Shown here piece after piece: positions 8,950 through 17,564 of a DNA stretch of 64,000 bases. Below the pieces are notes generated by a model, which worked only from the letters and a program-made list of their open reading frames with translations, did no database searches and had not been told where the DNA came from. Position numbers and translations under genes: made by a program. The DNA is from an uncultured Bacteroidales bacterium (GTDB lineage: Bacteria > Bacteroidota > Bacteroidia > Bacteroidales > Paludibacteraceae): assembly GCA_900316125.1 (NCBI GenBank), contig ONBO01000001.1:25138-89137 (forward strand), written 5' to 3'. Positions within the stretch are counted from its first letter, which is position 1. Every line of letters begins with the position of its first letter.

Positions 8950-9873
8950 ATGAAAACCATAACACTGAAACAGACCTCCACCGTGGTTCCAGCCATAGCC
9001 ATGGGGTGCATGCGCATAGCGGACAAGAATATAACAGAGGTGGAGAACTACATACGCCACTGCATGGATGTGGGGCTTAATTTCTTTGACCACGCCGATA
9101 TCTACGGCGGCGGCGCCTGTGAGGAGAAGTTTGGCACGGCGATGCGTAACCTGGGCACTCCCCGTGAGGCGGTTTTCATACAGTCAAAATGCTCTATAGT
9201 GCCAGGCGTAATGTACAATATGTCAAAAGATTACATCCTAAACGCTGTTGACGGAATCCTCTCACGCCTTGGGTGCGGCTACCTTGACAGCCTGCTCATG
9301 CATCGCCCTGACGCCCTTGTGGAGCCGGAGGAGGTGGCTGAGGCTTTTGACATACTGCAGAGCAGCGGCAAGGTGCGCCACTTTGGTGTCTCAAATCACA
9401 AGCCCATGCAGATAGAGCTCCTGCGCAGGTACGTGCGTCAGCCCTTGGAGTTTAACCAGCTGCAGCTCAGCATCCCCGTGTGCGGCATGATAGCAAACGG
9501 CCTTGAAGTGAATATGAAAACAGAGGACTCACTGGACCGTGACGGCAGCGTGCTTGACTACTGCCGCCTCCATGATATAACTATTCAGGCATGGTCCCCA
9601 TTCCAGCATGGGTTCTTTAGCGGAGTATTTGTAGGTGATTATGAGCGCTTTGGAGATTTGAACCACGCCCTGCAGCGCATGGCTGACATATATTCCGTAA
9701 CCCCCACCGCCATAGCCGTGGCATGGATAATGCGCCACCCCGCGCAAATCCAGACCGTGGTAGGCACCACCAGCCTTAATAGAATAGATGAGATTGCCGC
9801 AGCCAGCCGCGTAACCCTCACCCGTGAGGAGTGGTACGAACTCTACCTCAAAGCCGGCCACATGCTGCCGTAA
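8950..9873 (+). CDS. Aldo/keto reductase (YdhF-like)
   Basis: The 307-residue protein is an NAD(P)H-dependent oxidoreductase of the aldo/keto reductase TIM-barrel family. The catalytic tetrad can be read: Asp50 and Tyr52 in FFDHADIYGGG (the Tyr usually lies a few residues after the Asp, so one loop residue may be missing), Lys80 in QSKCS, and His118 in LLMHRPDA. The GKVRHFGVSNH segment and the late TVVGTTSLNRI cofactor-binding segment are also present. The closest familiar type is E. coli YdhF. The natural substrate is unknown. Its codon use is more GC-rich than the neighbouring TA genes. Confidence 0.9.
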   Translation: MKTITLKQTSTVVPAIAMGCMRIADKNITEVENYIRHCMDVGLNFFDHADIYGGGACEEKFGTAMRNLGTPREAVFIQSKCSIVPGVMYNMSKDYILNAVDGILSRLGCGYLDSLLMHRPDALVEPEEVAEAFDILQSSGKVRHFGVSNHKPMQIELLRRYVRQPLEFNQLQLSIPVCGMIANGLEVNMKTEDSLDRDGSVLDYCRLHDITIQAWSPFQHGFFSGVFVGDYERFGDLNHALQRMADIYSVTPTAIAVAWIMRHPAQIQTVVGTTSLNRIDEIAAASRVTLTREEWYELYLKAGHMLP

Positions 9874-9885
9874 AGGATGATGCTA

Positions 9886-10284
9886 TTACATCCGCAAAAA
9901 CTCTGCTGGAGTAAGTATCTTGGTTCCCTTATGTTCCCCTAACGATGTCAGGTCAGCATCGCCTGTAATGATGTAGTCAGCATGAACAGTTTCCGCAAGA
10001 GACAGCAGAAATAAATCCTTTGGATCTCTGATATCAGACACCGCAATATCTCGAATGTCCGAGAATTTACAATACAATTTAATTATCCTAAACAGCCTGT
10101 CAACATCACCATGTTTACAATATTTCTGAATTTTAGGACGTTCAGAAACCTCATGAATCTCTTTTATAAGCTCAGAACAAACATGTACATCAATATTGCT
10201 ATCTTGAAGAACACGAGAAAAAAGTTCCTTTTGAAACCCCAAAAGGAACGATATCCATACGTTGCAATCAATAATAAGATTCAT
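9886..10284 (-). CDS. PIN-domain ribonuclease toxin
   Basis: From the ATG at 10284 the protein has 132 residues and begins MNLIIDCNVWISFLLG, the usual first PIN strand with its acidic residue. Later acidic positions appear in SDIRDPKDLFLLSLAE and ITGDADL, matching the PIN_3-type fold of putative VapC-like RNases. A TTG two codons upstream is possible, but the ATG gives a four-base overlap (ATGA) with the preceding antitoxin gene, the normal arrangement for such pairs. Confidence 0.85.
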   Translation of the reverse strand: MNLIIDCNVWISFLLGFQKELFSRVLQDSNIDVHVCSELIKEIHEVSERPKIQKYCKHGDVDRLFRIIKLYCKFSDIRDIAVSDIRDPKDLFLLSLAETVHADYIITGDADLTSLGEHKGTKILTPAEFLRM

Positions 10285-10496
10285 TTGCAATAACGTACTG
10301 CTTTAACCTCATCCATAATATCACTTTCCGTGATATCATTAACAGTTGGGCGGTCTGCCAGAAACTCCTTAAGAACATCTTCTCGTGTCTCAGACACCCA
10401 TCCAAACTTCTTAATAAGTTCATTGAATAGTTTCCTGTCAGTTCTAGGAATATTCAAATAGACCCCAAATGTCTGTGTAAGCGCAATGTTTGACAT
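10281..10496 (-). CDS. Antitoxin partner of the PIN toxin
   Basis: The 71-residue protein starts MSNIALTQTFGVYLNIPRTD and then has a helical KLFNELIKKFGW segment. It has the size and position of the antitoxins found upstream of PIN_3 toxins in Bacteroidales. A C-terminal acidic stretch (DITESDIMDEV) could be the toxin-binding region. The DNA-binding fold cannot be assigned with certainty. Confidence 0.75.
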   Translation of the reverse strand: MSNIALTQTFGVYLNIPRTDRKLFNELIKKFGWVSETREDVLKEFLADRPTVNDITESDIMDEVKAVRYCK

Positions 10497-10515
10497 AAGC
10501 TAAATATCTTTCAGG

Positions 10516-10547
10516 CAAAAATACGCATAACGCAGTAAATCTCCAAA
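10516..10547 (-). promoter_or_regulatory. Promoter of the PIN pair
   Basis: On the minus strand TTTG, then 20 bases, then TATTTTTG: a perfect match to the Bacteroidetes promoter pattern. It lies 20 bases before the antitoxin ATG. Confidence 0.75.
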
Positions 10548-10582
10548 TTTTTTTTTTCATTCACCACCCCGATGCCACCACA

Positions 10583-10655
10583 AGTACGCACATAAAACAC
10601 CCCGCCACCTGACGCTTCAGGCAGCGGGGCTTGCAAAAAAACTATTGATTTAACA
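10583..10655 (-). repeat. Dispersed hairpin element, copy 1
   Basis: The core at 10600-10629 is a 13-pair stem with an AGCG-type loop (CCCCGCTGCCTGA / TCAGGTGGCGGGG on the minus strand), preceded on that strand by ATAGTTTTTTTGC and followed by GTGTTTTATGTGCGTAC. Three other copies lie at 37652, 49670 and 50332. It sits just past operon 1. Confidence 0.85.
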
Positions 10656-10677
10656 CGGGTATTCCGTCATTTTGTAG

Positions 10678-10792
10678 ACTCTCTCGTCATGCTGAGGGGC
10701 GGAGCCCCGAAGCATCTCGTCATGATTCAGAGACCGTTCGATAACGTCTTACGAGATTCTTCGCTACGCTCAGAATGACGACACTCATCACC
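10678..10792. repeat. REP-like repeat overlapping the 3' end of the D1 gene
   Basis: Two opposite half-units are visible: one with CATGCTGAGGGGCGGAGCC and one, in inverse sense, ending GCTACGCTCAGAATGAC. The same core occurs at 22498-22556, 27303-27330, 37014-37112 and, in altered form, 37555-37606. Here the repeat supplies the coding sequence for the C-terminus of D1. Confidence 0.8.
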
Positions 10793-11163
10793 ATGAACCA
10801 CAGCGGAGCGTCAAGGGGCAGGGAGCGGCCGCAGCTATTATTACAGCTGGAGGATAGCGACTCACACTCAGATGGAGATTTACCTGATTCGTAGCACTGT
10901 ATAACCAAATTGCTACAGCACTGCTCGCAAGCGGCAAATGTTGGCATACTGGTGCACTCGCTATAATCAGTTTCACCTAACTGCTCAAGGTAAGTACCTT
11001 TTATAAGAGAGCCGGAACCAACAATATTCTCAGTTGCACTATAACCCTCTCCACCAGAAGTATACGGAGTATAAGATGTCCCAGGAAGTGTTACCGCCAG
11101 CACCACTTGTGAGGCCGCAACACTCAATACCAATACTATTAGAATTCTTAGATTTTTCATCAT
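10720..11163 (-). CDS. D1: small exported eight-cysteine protein with C-terminal membrane segment
   Basis: The 147-residue protein has a signal peptide (cleavage likely near SQVVLA), then AVTLPGTSYTPY, a variable acidic stretch, eight cysteines in about 45 residues including a CxxCC group, and GRSLPLDAPLWFM leading into a hydrophobic segment and a basic tail. D2 (37131) and D3 (45890) share this layout. The final ~20 residues (VILSVAKNLVRRYRTVSES) are translated from a REP-like repeat, so the native C-terminus appears to have been replaced. It lies nine bases after C1 and is the last gene of operon 1. A second ATG directly follows the first. The function is unknown; a periplasmic or membrane-anchored partner of the surface proteins is inferred. 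Confidence 0.75.
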   Translation of the reverse strand: MMKNLRILIVLVLSVAASQVVLAVTLPGTSYTPYTSGGEGYSATENIVGSGSLIKGTYLEQLGETDYSECTSMPTFAACEQCCSNLVIQCYESGKSPSECESLSSSCNNSCGRSLPLDAPLWFMVMSVVILSVAKNLVRRYRTVSES

Positions 11164-11172
11164 TTATGTTAT

Positions 11173-14100
11173 TTACTTCAAAATCACTTTCTCAGTTCTT
11201 GTCATCTTGTCTGTTATTACCTTAACAGTATAAACACCATTCTCAACACCAAGTACAGTTTGGCTAATCTTAGCACCAGTGACTGGTACGCTATATGCGC
11301 GTCCTGCCATGTCAAAGAGCATGATTTTCTCTATGTTGAGATCTTGGCTAACCGATACTGTCAGACGATGTCCTATTGCGTACACATCTATTCCGCTACC
11401 TGCTGTAGTTGAGTTTACATCATCTACTGATGTAGGTACGTCATGCTGCTCATCAGCATAGTTCAGAATCAGGTAGAAACGACCTGCACAGTCGCCTGGG
11501 GCAATACCATTAAAGTATGGAGCATCGCCATCAGTTAGATCGTATGTCTTACCTTCCACACGGTCTTCAAGCACAATGCTCTCAAATCCATCTGAAGCGG
11601 CAAGAGTAAACTGAACGTTGAGGTTCTTGCTCTGCTTGTTACGCAGGCTCAGAGGGATGACTGTTGCCTCGTCGTCAATGCCGTAAGTAGAGTACTTGGC
11701 ATCGCCAGAAGGAATATAAATCTCTGGAGTGCTCTCATTGTAAGAGAATGCCTTGTTAAGGTTCTCTGCGTTATAGCGAACATTAACCATGCTTGCTGTA
11801 CCGTCCACCGTGTTCTGAACACGTAGTTTAAGGTATGTATTAGCATAGGCGCGTTTTACATCAAGATAATCCACGTAGTTTGTAGAACCACCCTTCTGTC
11901 CATAATCATCATGAACTGTAGTAACGCTTACATTGTTCTTAGAATTACTGTAAAGTACAAAACCACTATTTGGTGTAACATAAACAGCATTAGCCTCTAC
12001 GCTTGATGCGTCCACATCATCCCAAGATTTATATTTGTAACTATAAACCTTAGCCTTTAATCCGTCACTGCTCTTGCGGTCAAGAAGCTTAGCCACATTA
12101 AGATTTGCTGGGTATGAGTTGTTTACAAAATACCAAGTATTCTGAGTAGTCAGGCTGTAGGTTGGCATTGCATCCTCATTAGCAAAACGACCCTCAAAGT
12201 TGAATGTCTTAGGAGCATCACCATCTGAAAGTTTAGACGGGTCATTATCATAATACTGATAGTAAATCTTAGCTGGCAACTTATATGGTCCATACTGGTC
12301 TGGAATATAGATACCAAACGCTGATATAGGGTCTACCGTTTCTGAAAGACTTGTAAACGGAGTGCCTGGCACAATGTCATCCCCACTGCGCTCAAAGTGC
12401 TGCATGTAAACGTGTGGCAAATGGTCTGCAATGTAGAAGTCATTACTAATTACGCTTGGTTCTCCCTCGTTACGGAAGTTCTTGATTACACCTCCTACAA
12501 GAATCCACTGCTTACGCAAAGCAGTTAGACTGTTACGACCGTGATGATAGTGAAGTGCACTGCCCTCCTTTAGGTTTTCAACACCAATTATGGCACCACC
12601 AGCCTCTATTGTTATACCTCTTGCAAATTGAGATGTTTTCTCAAATGGCTGCATACCAAGGGCGGCTGCGACATACTCTGCTGGGTACGTACCACGTGTT
12701 CCCGTATCGCTCCAACTTGGAATTTCCGGAATATTCTCCAAATCTTTAGCGTTAGGAATAATTACGTGTAGGTTACGAGAGAAGAAACTTGCACAATTTA
12801 GTTTCTTGCCATACTTGTTGGTCCAGTTTGAACGTAAATCCCATGCTCCGCTCTTGCCTCCAGCCCAAATGATAGTATCAACCTCAGCGATAGGAGCTTG
12901 TTGGAACGCTCCGTAACTCCAATCTCCACCAGCTTCTGAGCGGATGAGAGCACTATTACGGTCTGCGAACACCGTGTTAGCTATGCCAAGATTTGAAATA
13001 TCACTACTTGGACGTGCACCTATATTAAGTTTACTTCCATTTAGAACAAGTTCATCCGGATCATCAGCGGTAGATTTACATACTTGTGATTCTACGTCAA
13101 TGTGCTTGTCATCAGGACCAAAAGATAAACCAGAGTGTGCGCTCTCATCAGATGGAGAATCTGATGAGCATTTGCTCCAGAAGTTATTGAAAGCATAATT
13201 GTCTTTATAAGTACCTTCGGTCAGGTCTTTGTCTAAGAATGCATCGGTATTGCTATTACGCTGATATATCAGATCATCATAACTATAGCAGTTATTCCAT
13301 TTAAATTGGATAAGATTTTCTTTATAGCTTGTTTCTCTTCCAGCCTGAGAATCCGTATTAGTCGTTGACGGACCACCAAAGCGTAGGAAGTCTACTTTAT
13401 ATCCAGAAGATGCATGGTCTGCAAGATAGAATGTATTATAGTATATGGCAACGTTTTTTACTTCTGCAGGGCTACCCGATTTTGCAAAAACCATAGGGCG
13501 GATAAATGCCACGTTACTATCAAACATGTTGTCATTCCAGAATACATTATTCATTACAAGAGCATCTTGAACACTCTGTAGCCATAGCGTGGTAGAGTGA
13601 GAACCCCTTAAAGAGTTACGAGTAAACTGTACACTTTTGCATCCCATGAGTTTAACAGAAGCACCCCAGAATTTATCATTATCTCCAGAACCTGAACCCT
13701 CAAGGTTAAATATGCACTCCTCAAATTTTAATCCATTGCAACCTACAGCGTGAACGCAGTTAAAAGCAGTGGCGTCTATCTCACAACCTATAAGTTCAAT
13801 ATTGGTGTTTGAAAACACACCTGGGGTAACAACATTGGGCTCATTACTATCATCAATATAATAACCAAACTCTACTGCTGAACCTTTATGACCAGATTCT
13901 GAAGATTCACGAGTAATTATTAGATTCTTTAGTGTAATGTAACGAGAACGAAGCATACCAAGACCGCCTTTAAATGTAGGCTTGTCCGTTGGGTCTTGAG
14001 CACGAATTATAAGACGGCTTGTAGGAGCATAACTTGGCGCAGAATAAGACGCTTCATAGCCGTTTATATTACTAAGATCCACACGGGTGGAGTTATCCTC

Positions 14101-15537
14101 ATTACCGTAAGTGCCAGGAGCCACCTCAAAAATTATGGGCTTCTGGACTTTGTTGTAATTGCTATTGTCTATCCATTTTGGGATGGTTTCACCACCTGTA
14201 CCTGTGTGTGTCTTTTTTGCATCAGCAATTGCATTAGCAAGTGTATGGAATCGGAGCTCGCATGGGTCTTCTGGTTGTGTATTGTCGATGGTGTAGTATA
14301 TGGTATCTCCCACAGAGAACTTACAAGCCACATCCGCGGCTGTAGGAATTGTAAAGGTGTCATCATCTGAATAATAATACACGTCAGAGCCCTCACTCTT
14401 TACGTATGCACGGTAATGATAAGTAGTACCAGCTGCAAGTGCAGTACCAGCATCGCTTGCGCTAAAGGTGCGGGTGAATGGAGCTCCTCCAGCAGGAAGA
14501 GATGTCTCTGATGTGATCTTTACTACATTGTTTGATATTGTAGGGTTGGCAGATGCTCCATATACAAAGCCGTACTCCTTGATGGAGAAGTCACAACCGT
14601 TCTTTTGCAAGTAACCGCTAAGTGTTGCCTTAGGACCCCTCTCAACCACTGGTTCTGCGGCTATCTTAACAACAGGGTCAGTTGCACTTCTTACATTGGC
14701 AGTAAGGTTGATGGTGTGAGTTTTGCCATAACTATCTGTAATAGTCAGTGTGGCACGCTTTTCACCAAGAGGAGTGGCTGCACCGGCCGTAAACTCGACC
14801 GTTACGCCAGTGTTGTCAATAGATGTTACTGAGAATAGATCTTTATCTTTACCTGTTCTTACACAGTTCCCTGTAGTAGGAGCTGTTCCATAGTGTGTAA
14901 ATGTTATTTTCTTTGATGTGTTATTACCCTGTTTAATTGAACCAATACTTGCATCCTGACTTTCTGAAGAGAAACCTGGGAGAGTAAACTTTATGATTTT
15001 ATCGGTCATTGCACAGCTATTACAATTGCCCTCATAACCTTTTACATCTAAACGATATTTGAATTCATAGTTGCCGACAACCATCTCTGATATGTCAAAG
15101 AGCAGTTTGTTTGGAGCAACTTCTATTTTCTTATCTTTATCAGCGTTACTTCCATAGTCTGCAGACCAAACTTCATAAGAACCGCCATAGGAGCCATCGT
15201 TAACCTTATTTTGGCCACTTATATAGAGATATCTTGAACTTCCCCAACACCATGCATTATAATTGTCAAGGTATATATCAGTGGTTACAACTCCCAAGTC
15301 CTTTGGATTCTCATCTAAAGTTGTTGCTCTATTTCCATGATGAGCATAATTAGTGCCATTATAGCCAAACTGAACATAATAAACATAATTCTCGGCACAA
15401 CTACCACTACCTTTTTCGAAAAAACCATAGTTTGCAGCCCACGCAGTAGACGTACCAAGAGTTAAAACTAAGGTTAGCACCGCCATAGCACTACTACGGC
15501 TCATTGTGCGTTTTAATATTTGTGATATACTTTTCAT
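11173..15537 (-). CDS. C1: large beta-helix surface protein with T9SS sorting domain
   Basis: From the ATG at 15537 the protein has 1454 residues (a TTG two codons upstream is less likely). A signal peptide ends near STAWA. An N-terminal domain begins YGFFEKGSG. An Ig-like module with FTHYGTAPTTGNC follows, then a parallel beta-helix region around residues 470-700 (EVAPGTYGNEDN, LKNLIITRE, MNNVFWNDN, YYNTFYLADH). Near residue 890 is WAGGKSGAWDLRSNW, a motif frequent in T9SS cargo. The last ~75 residues form a type A sorting domain ending VYTVKVITDKMTRTEKVILK. It is predicted to be exported by T9SS and fixed at the surface. Paralogs are C2 and C3. The ligand is unknown; beta-helices often bind or cleave polysaccharide, but no catalytic residues were identified. 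Confidence 0.9.
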   Translation of the reverse strand: MKSISQILKRTMSRSSAMAVLTLVLTLGTSTAWAANYGFFEKGSGSCAENYVYYVQFGYNGTNYAHHGNRATTLDENPKDLGVVTTDIYLDNYNAWCWGSSRYLYISGQNKVNDGSYGGSYEVWSADYGSNADKDKKIEVAPNKLLFDISEMVVGNYEFKYRLDVKGYEGNCNSCAMTDKIIKFTLPGFSSESQDASIGSIKQGNNTSKKITFTHYGTAPTTGNCVRTGKDKDLFSVTSIDNTGVTVEFTAGAATPLGEKRATLTITDSYGKTHTINLTANVRSATDPVVKIAAEPVVERGPKATLSGYLQKNGCDFSIKEYGFVYGASANPTISNNVVKITSETSLPAGGAPFTRTFSASDAGTALAAGTTYHYRAYVKSEGSDVYYYSDDDTFTIPTAADVACKFSVGDTIYYTIDNTQPEDPCELRFHTLANAIADAKKTHTGTGGETIPKWIDNSNYNKVQKPIIFEVAPGTYGNEDNSTRVDLSNINGYEASYSAPSYAPTSRLIIRAQDPTDKPTFKGGLGMLRSRYITLKNLIITRESSESGHKGSAVEFGYYIDDSNEPNVVTPGVFSNTNIELIGCEIDATAFNCVHAVGCNGLKFEECIFNLEGSGSGDNDKFWGASVKLMGCKSVQFTRNSLRGSHSTTLWLQSVQDALVMNNVFWNDNMFDSNVAFIRPMVFAKSGSPAEVKNVAIYYNTFYLADHASSGYKVDFLRFGGPSTTNTDSQAGRETSYKENLIQFKWNNCYSYDDLIYQRNSNTDAFLDKDLTEGTYKDNYAFNNFWSKCSSDSPSDESAHSGLSFGPDDKHIDVESQVCKSTADDPDELVLNGSKLNIGARPSSDISNLGIANTVFADRNSALIRSEAGGDWSYGAFQQAPIAEVDTIIWAGGKSGAWDLRSNWTNKYGKKLNCASFFSRNLHVIIPNAKDLENIPEIPSWSDTGTRGTYPAEYVAAALGMQPFEKTSQFARGITIEAGGAIIGVENLKEGSALHYHHGRNSLTALRKQWILVGGVIKNFRNEGEPSVISNDFYIADHLPHVYMQHFERSGDDIVPGTPFTSLSETVDPISAFGIYIPDQYGPYKLPAKIYYQYYDNDPSKLSDGDAPKTFNFEGRFANEDAMPTYSLTTQNTWYFVNNSYPANLNVAKLLDRKSSDGLKAKVYSYKYKSWDDVDASSVEANAVYVTPNSGFVLYSNSKNNVSVTTVHDDYGQKGGSTNYVDYLDVKRAYANTYLKLRVQNTVDGTASMVNVRYNAENLNKAFSYNESTPEIYIPSGDAKYSTYGIDDEATVIPLSLRNKQSKNLNVQFTLAASDGFESIVLEDRVEGKTYDLTDGDAPYFNGIAPGDCAGRFYLILNYADEQHDVPTSVDDVNSTTAGSGIDVYAIGHRLTVSVSQDLNIEKIMLFDMAGRAYSVPVTGAKISQTVLGVENGVYTVKVITDKMTRTEKVILK

Positions 15538-15568
15538 AGTCAACTGTCAATTATAAATTATCAACTGC

Positions 15569-17527
15569 TTAACACCCCTCATCTTCCTCCTTCTTAACCG
15601 TTACCTCCACACTCTTGCTTACTGAAGCGCAGCTCGATGTGTATCCCGTAACAGTTATGGTATAAGTAACGTCAAATGCTTTGCTCTCAGCGCGGAACTT
15701 AGCCGTGGCTGATGGTAGATTCCCACTTGTGTTATATACAGTACCTCCTGCCGGAGTTGCTGTGTAGTCTAAGCTGGTCACATTACCTTTGGTACCCGTA
15801 GTGGTCAGTGTTACCACTGTGTACGGATAGACGTCTGTTGTAGGAGACGCTGTAAATGTGCTTATAGCAGCTCCTCCTAAGTCTGAAGCAGGAGCGGAAT
15901 ATGTAAATGTAAGTGTGGCGGTGGCTGGCTGATAGCCATCTGCATTGGCAGTAAATGTGTACTCGTATGCACCTGCAGCCTTATCAGTGGTATTCCAGAC
16001 CATCTTATCACCCACAAGGCTAAAGTCTGCTTTGGCATCGGTGGCAGGGCTAACTGTAGAGCCTGCTCGCTTGTTTATCTGTACGTCCCATGTGGTTGGC
16101 GCAGGGCTTACAAACATCTCTGCCCAAGTAAACTCATGCTCCCCAGGGCAAGCCTTAAATGTGCCACCTGCTATATTACTCTTAATAAACTTGCTACATG
16201 TGTAGGTAACAGGCACTATCTCACTATAGGCAGACCACCCTGTTGTATTTTTTGCAGTACAGCGCAGGTAGAGAACCTCTCCCTGGCTTATTACAGAGCC
16301 TATCTCGGCATCAGTGAGGGTAAGAGAGGTTGATTGACCTAAAGATAATGTTAAACCTGTAAAATCTTTAACTTTCATTTTATACGAGCCATCCTGACGG
16401 AAAGCGCGGTTATTTGAATAGTAAAGTTTAAAATCAGTTACGGTAGAACAACCTGTTTTACCTACATGGCCTTTTGTTGTAAGGCCGCAATCGCCATCAA
16501 TAGTTGGCTGAGTGCCTAAACGTACTGTAGGTGCGCTCGGTGTGTCAGGGTCAGGCGCAAGAGCTGTTACTGATAGGACATTATCTACAACTGTAAATGT
16601 GTAGGTGTAGCCCGTCGTTACCGCTAACTGCATATTATAGTAACTTCCAGAACCAAGGGTTAGAGAATATTCCGTATCAAGAGCAACCGTGGCGTTGTCA
16701 GCCTTAGAATATTTACATGATGCGGCAGAACAACTTGAAGCATTGTAGATGTTAAACGTGGCTGTACCTGTTGCAATTGCCACACGGGTTATAGAACCAC
16801 CACTCATAAGCCTTACACCATCATCTGGGAACTGTGCGGGCAGGTTTATATAGTAGTTTGTAATTGCTGAAGTACTAACGCTAAGCGTACCAGCGGTGGA
16901 TGGGTTGGAAACGGTGATTGCGGTACGAGCTGTTACACCACCAAGACTTGTAGGAGAACAAGTTCCCGTACCAGCACTTAGAGAGGCTGAGTTTAGTTGG
17001 TATCCACTTGATGGTGTTACATAGAAAGTGAAGCTACCCGTAGATAACACGCTTTGGCTTTCAGGCTCAAATGTACAGTTGCTCCCCGATGTGGAGATAG
17101 TGTAATAAGTACCAGCAGGGGTAACAGTAAGAGTGGAACCATTGTATGTTAAGGTAACCTCCTGCTCTGTTTCAAGACCCATATTGAAAAAATGGTAACT
17201 CCCATCATGCGAAGTACCGCTACAATTATAACCTTGAGTTGTATTGCACCATTTCACTATCCCATTAGGGTCTGAATATGTTTTTGTACTCATATCCACT
17301 GTCCCACTGTAATAATTTCCACTTGTAGTGCTAACGCCTATGAAGTTATTTCCGGTGGTAAGGGTGACTTTACACCCACTTGCTCCAAGCGATGTGATGC
17401 TTCCGCTACAAACATTACTATCAGATGTCCAACGGTACAGGTAATAAGTAGCCCATGCACCGCTACTTAACGTAAGCATTGCCGCTATCAAGGCAAGTTG
17501 CTTTAATATTTGTGTTGATTTTTTCAT
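15569..17527 (-). CDS. B1: exported repeat protein with C-terminal cysteine
   Basis: From the ATG at 17527 the protein has 652 residues and a signal peptide ending near SSGAWA. Residues ~140-250 hold an InlB B-repeat-like segment (TISTSGSNCTFEPES, then FYVTPSSGYQL). A second module starts APTVRLGTQPTIDGDCGLTT and a third has CPGEHEFTWAEMF; both recur in B2 and, more diverged, in the hybrid at 39031. The protein ends VTVKKEEDEGC with no T9SS tail. It lies 37 bases after A1 and 31 before C1. The intergenic sequence before C1 contains the low-complexity CAACTGTCAATTATAAATT repeat common in these genomes. Function unknown. Confidence 0.85.
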   Translation of the reverse strand: MKKSTQILKQLALIAAMLTLSSGAWATYYLYRWTSDSNVCSGSITSLGASGCKVTLTTGNNFIGVSTTSGNYYSGTVDMSTKTYSDPNGIVKWCNTTQGYNCSGTSHDGSYHFFNMGLETEQEVTLTYNGSTLTVTPAGTYYTISTSGSNCTFEPESQSVLSTGSFTFYVTPSSGYQLNSASLSAGTGTCSPTSLGGVTARTAITVSNPSTAGTLSVSTSAITNYYINLPAQFPDDGVRLMSGGSITRVAIATGTATFNIYNASSCSAASCKYSKADNATVALDTEYSLTLGSGSYYNMQLAVTTGYTYTFTVVDNVLSVTALAPDPDTPSAPTVRLGTQPTIDGDCGLTTKGHVGKTGCSTVTDFKLYYSNNRAFRQDGSYKMKVKDFTGLTLSLGQSTSLTLTDAEIGSVISQGEVLYLRCTAKNTTGWSAYSEIVPVTYTCSKFIKSNIAGGTFKACPGEHEFTWAEMFVSPAPTTWDVQINKRAGSTVSPATDAKADFSLVGDKMVWNTTDKAAGAYEYTFTANADGYQPATATLTFTYSAPASDLGGAAISTFTASPTTDVYPYTVVTLTTTGTKGNVTSLDYTATPAGGTVYNTSGNLPSATAKFRAESKAFDVTYTITVTGYTSSCASVSKSVEVTVKKEEDEGC

Positions 17528-17564
17528 AATCAATTATTTTTTCAATTTTTAACATCAAACAAGT

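Noticed and set aside
9529..9861. Long open frame antisense to the aldo/keto reductase
   Set aside because: It is a shadow of a GC-richer coding gene, with no start signals or protein-like pattern.
10600..10629. GC hairpin as an intrinsic terminator of operon 1
   Set aside because: In the direction of operon 1 transcription the T-run comes before the stem and no T-run follows; the same holds for the other copies. It is listed as a repeat element.
11173..15537. C1 as a pectate lyase or other named glycan lyase
   Set aside because: The beta-helix pattern is visible but no catalytic residues of a lyase or hydrolase family were identified.
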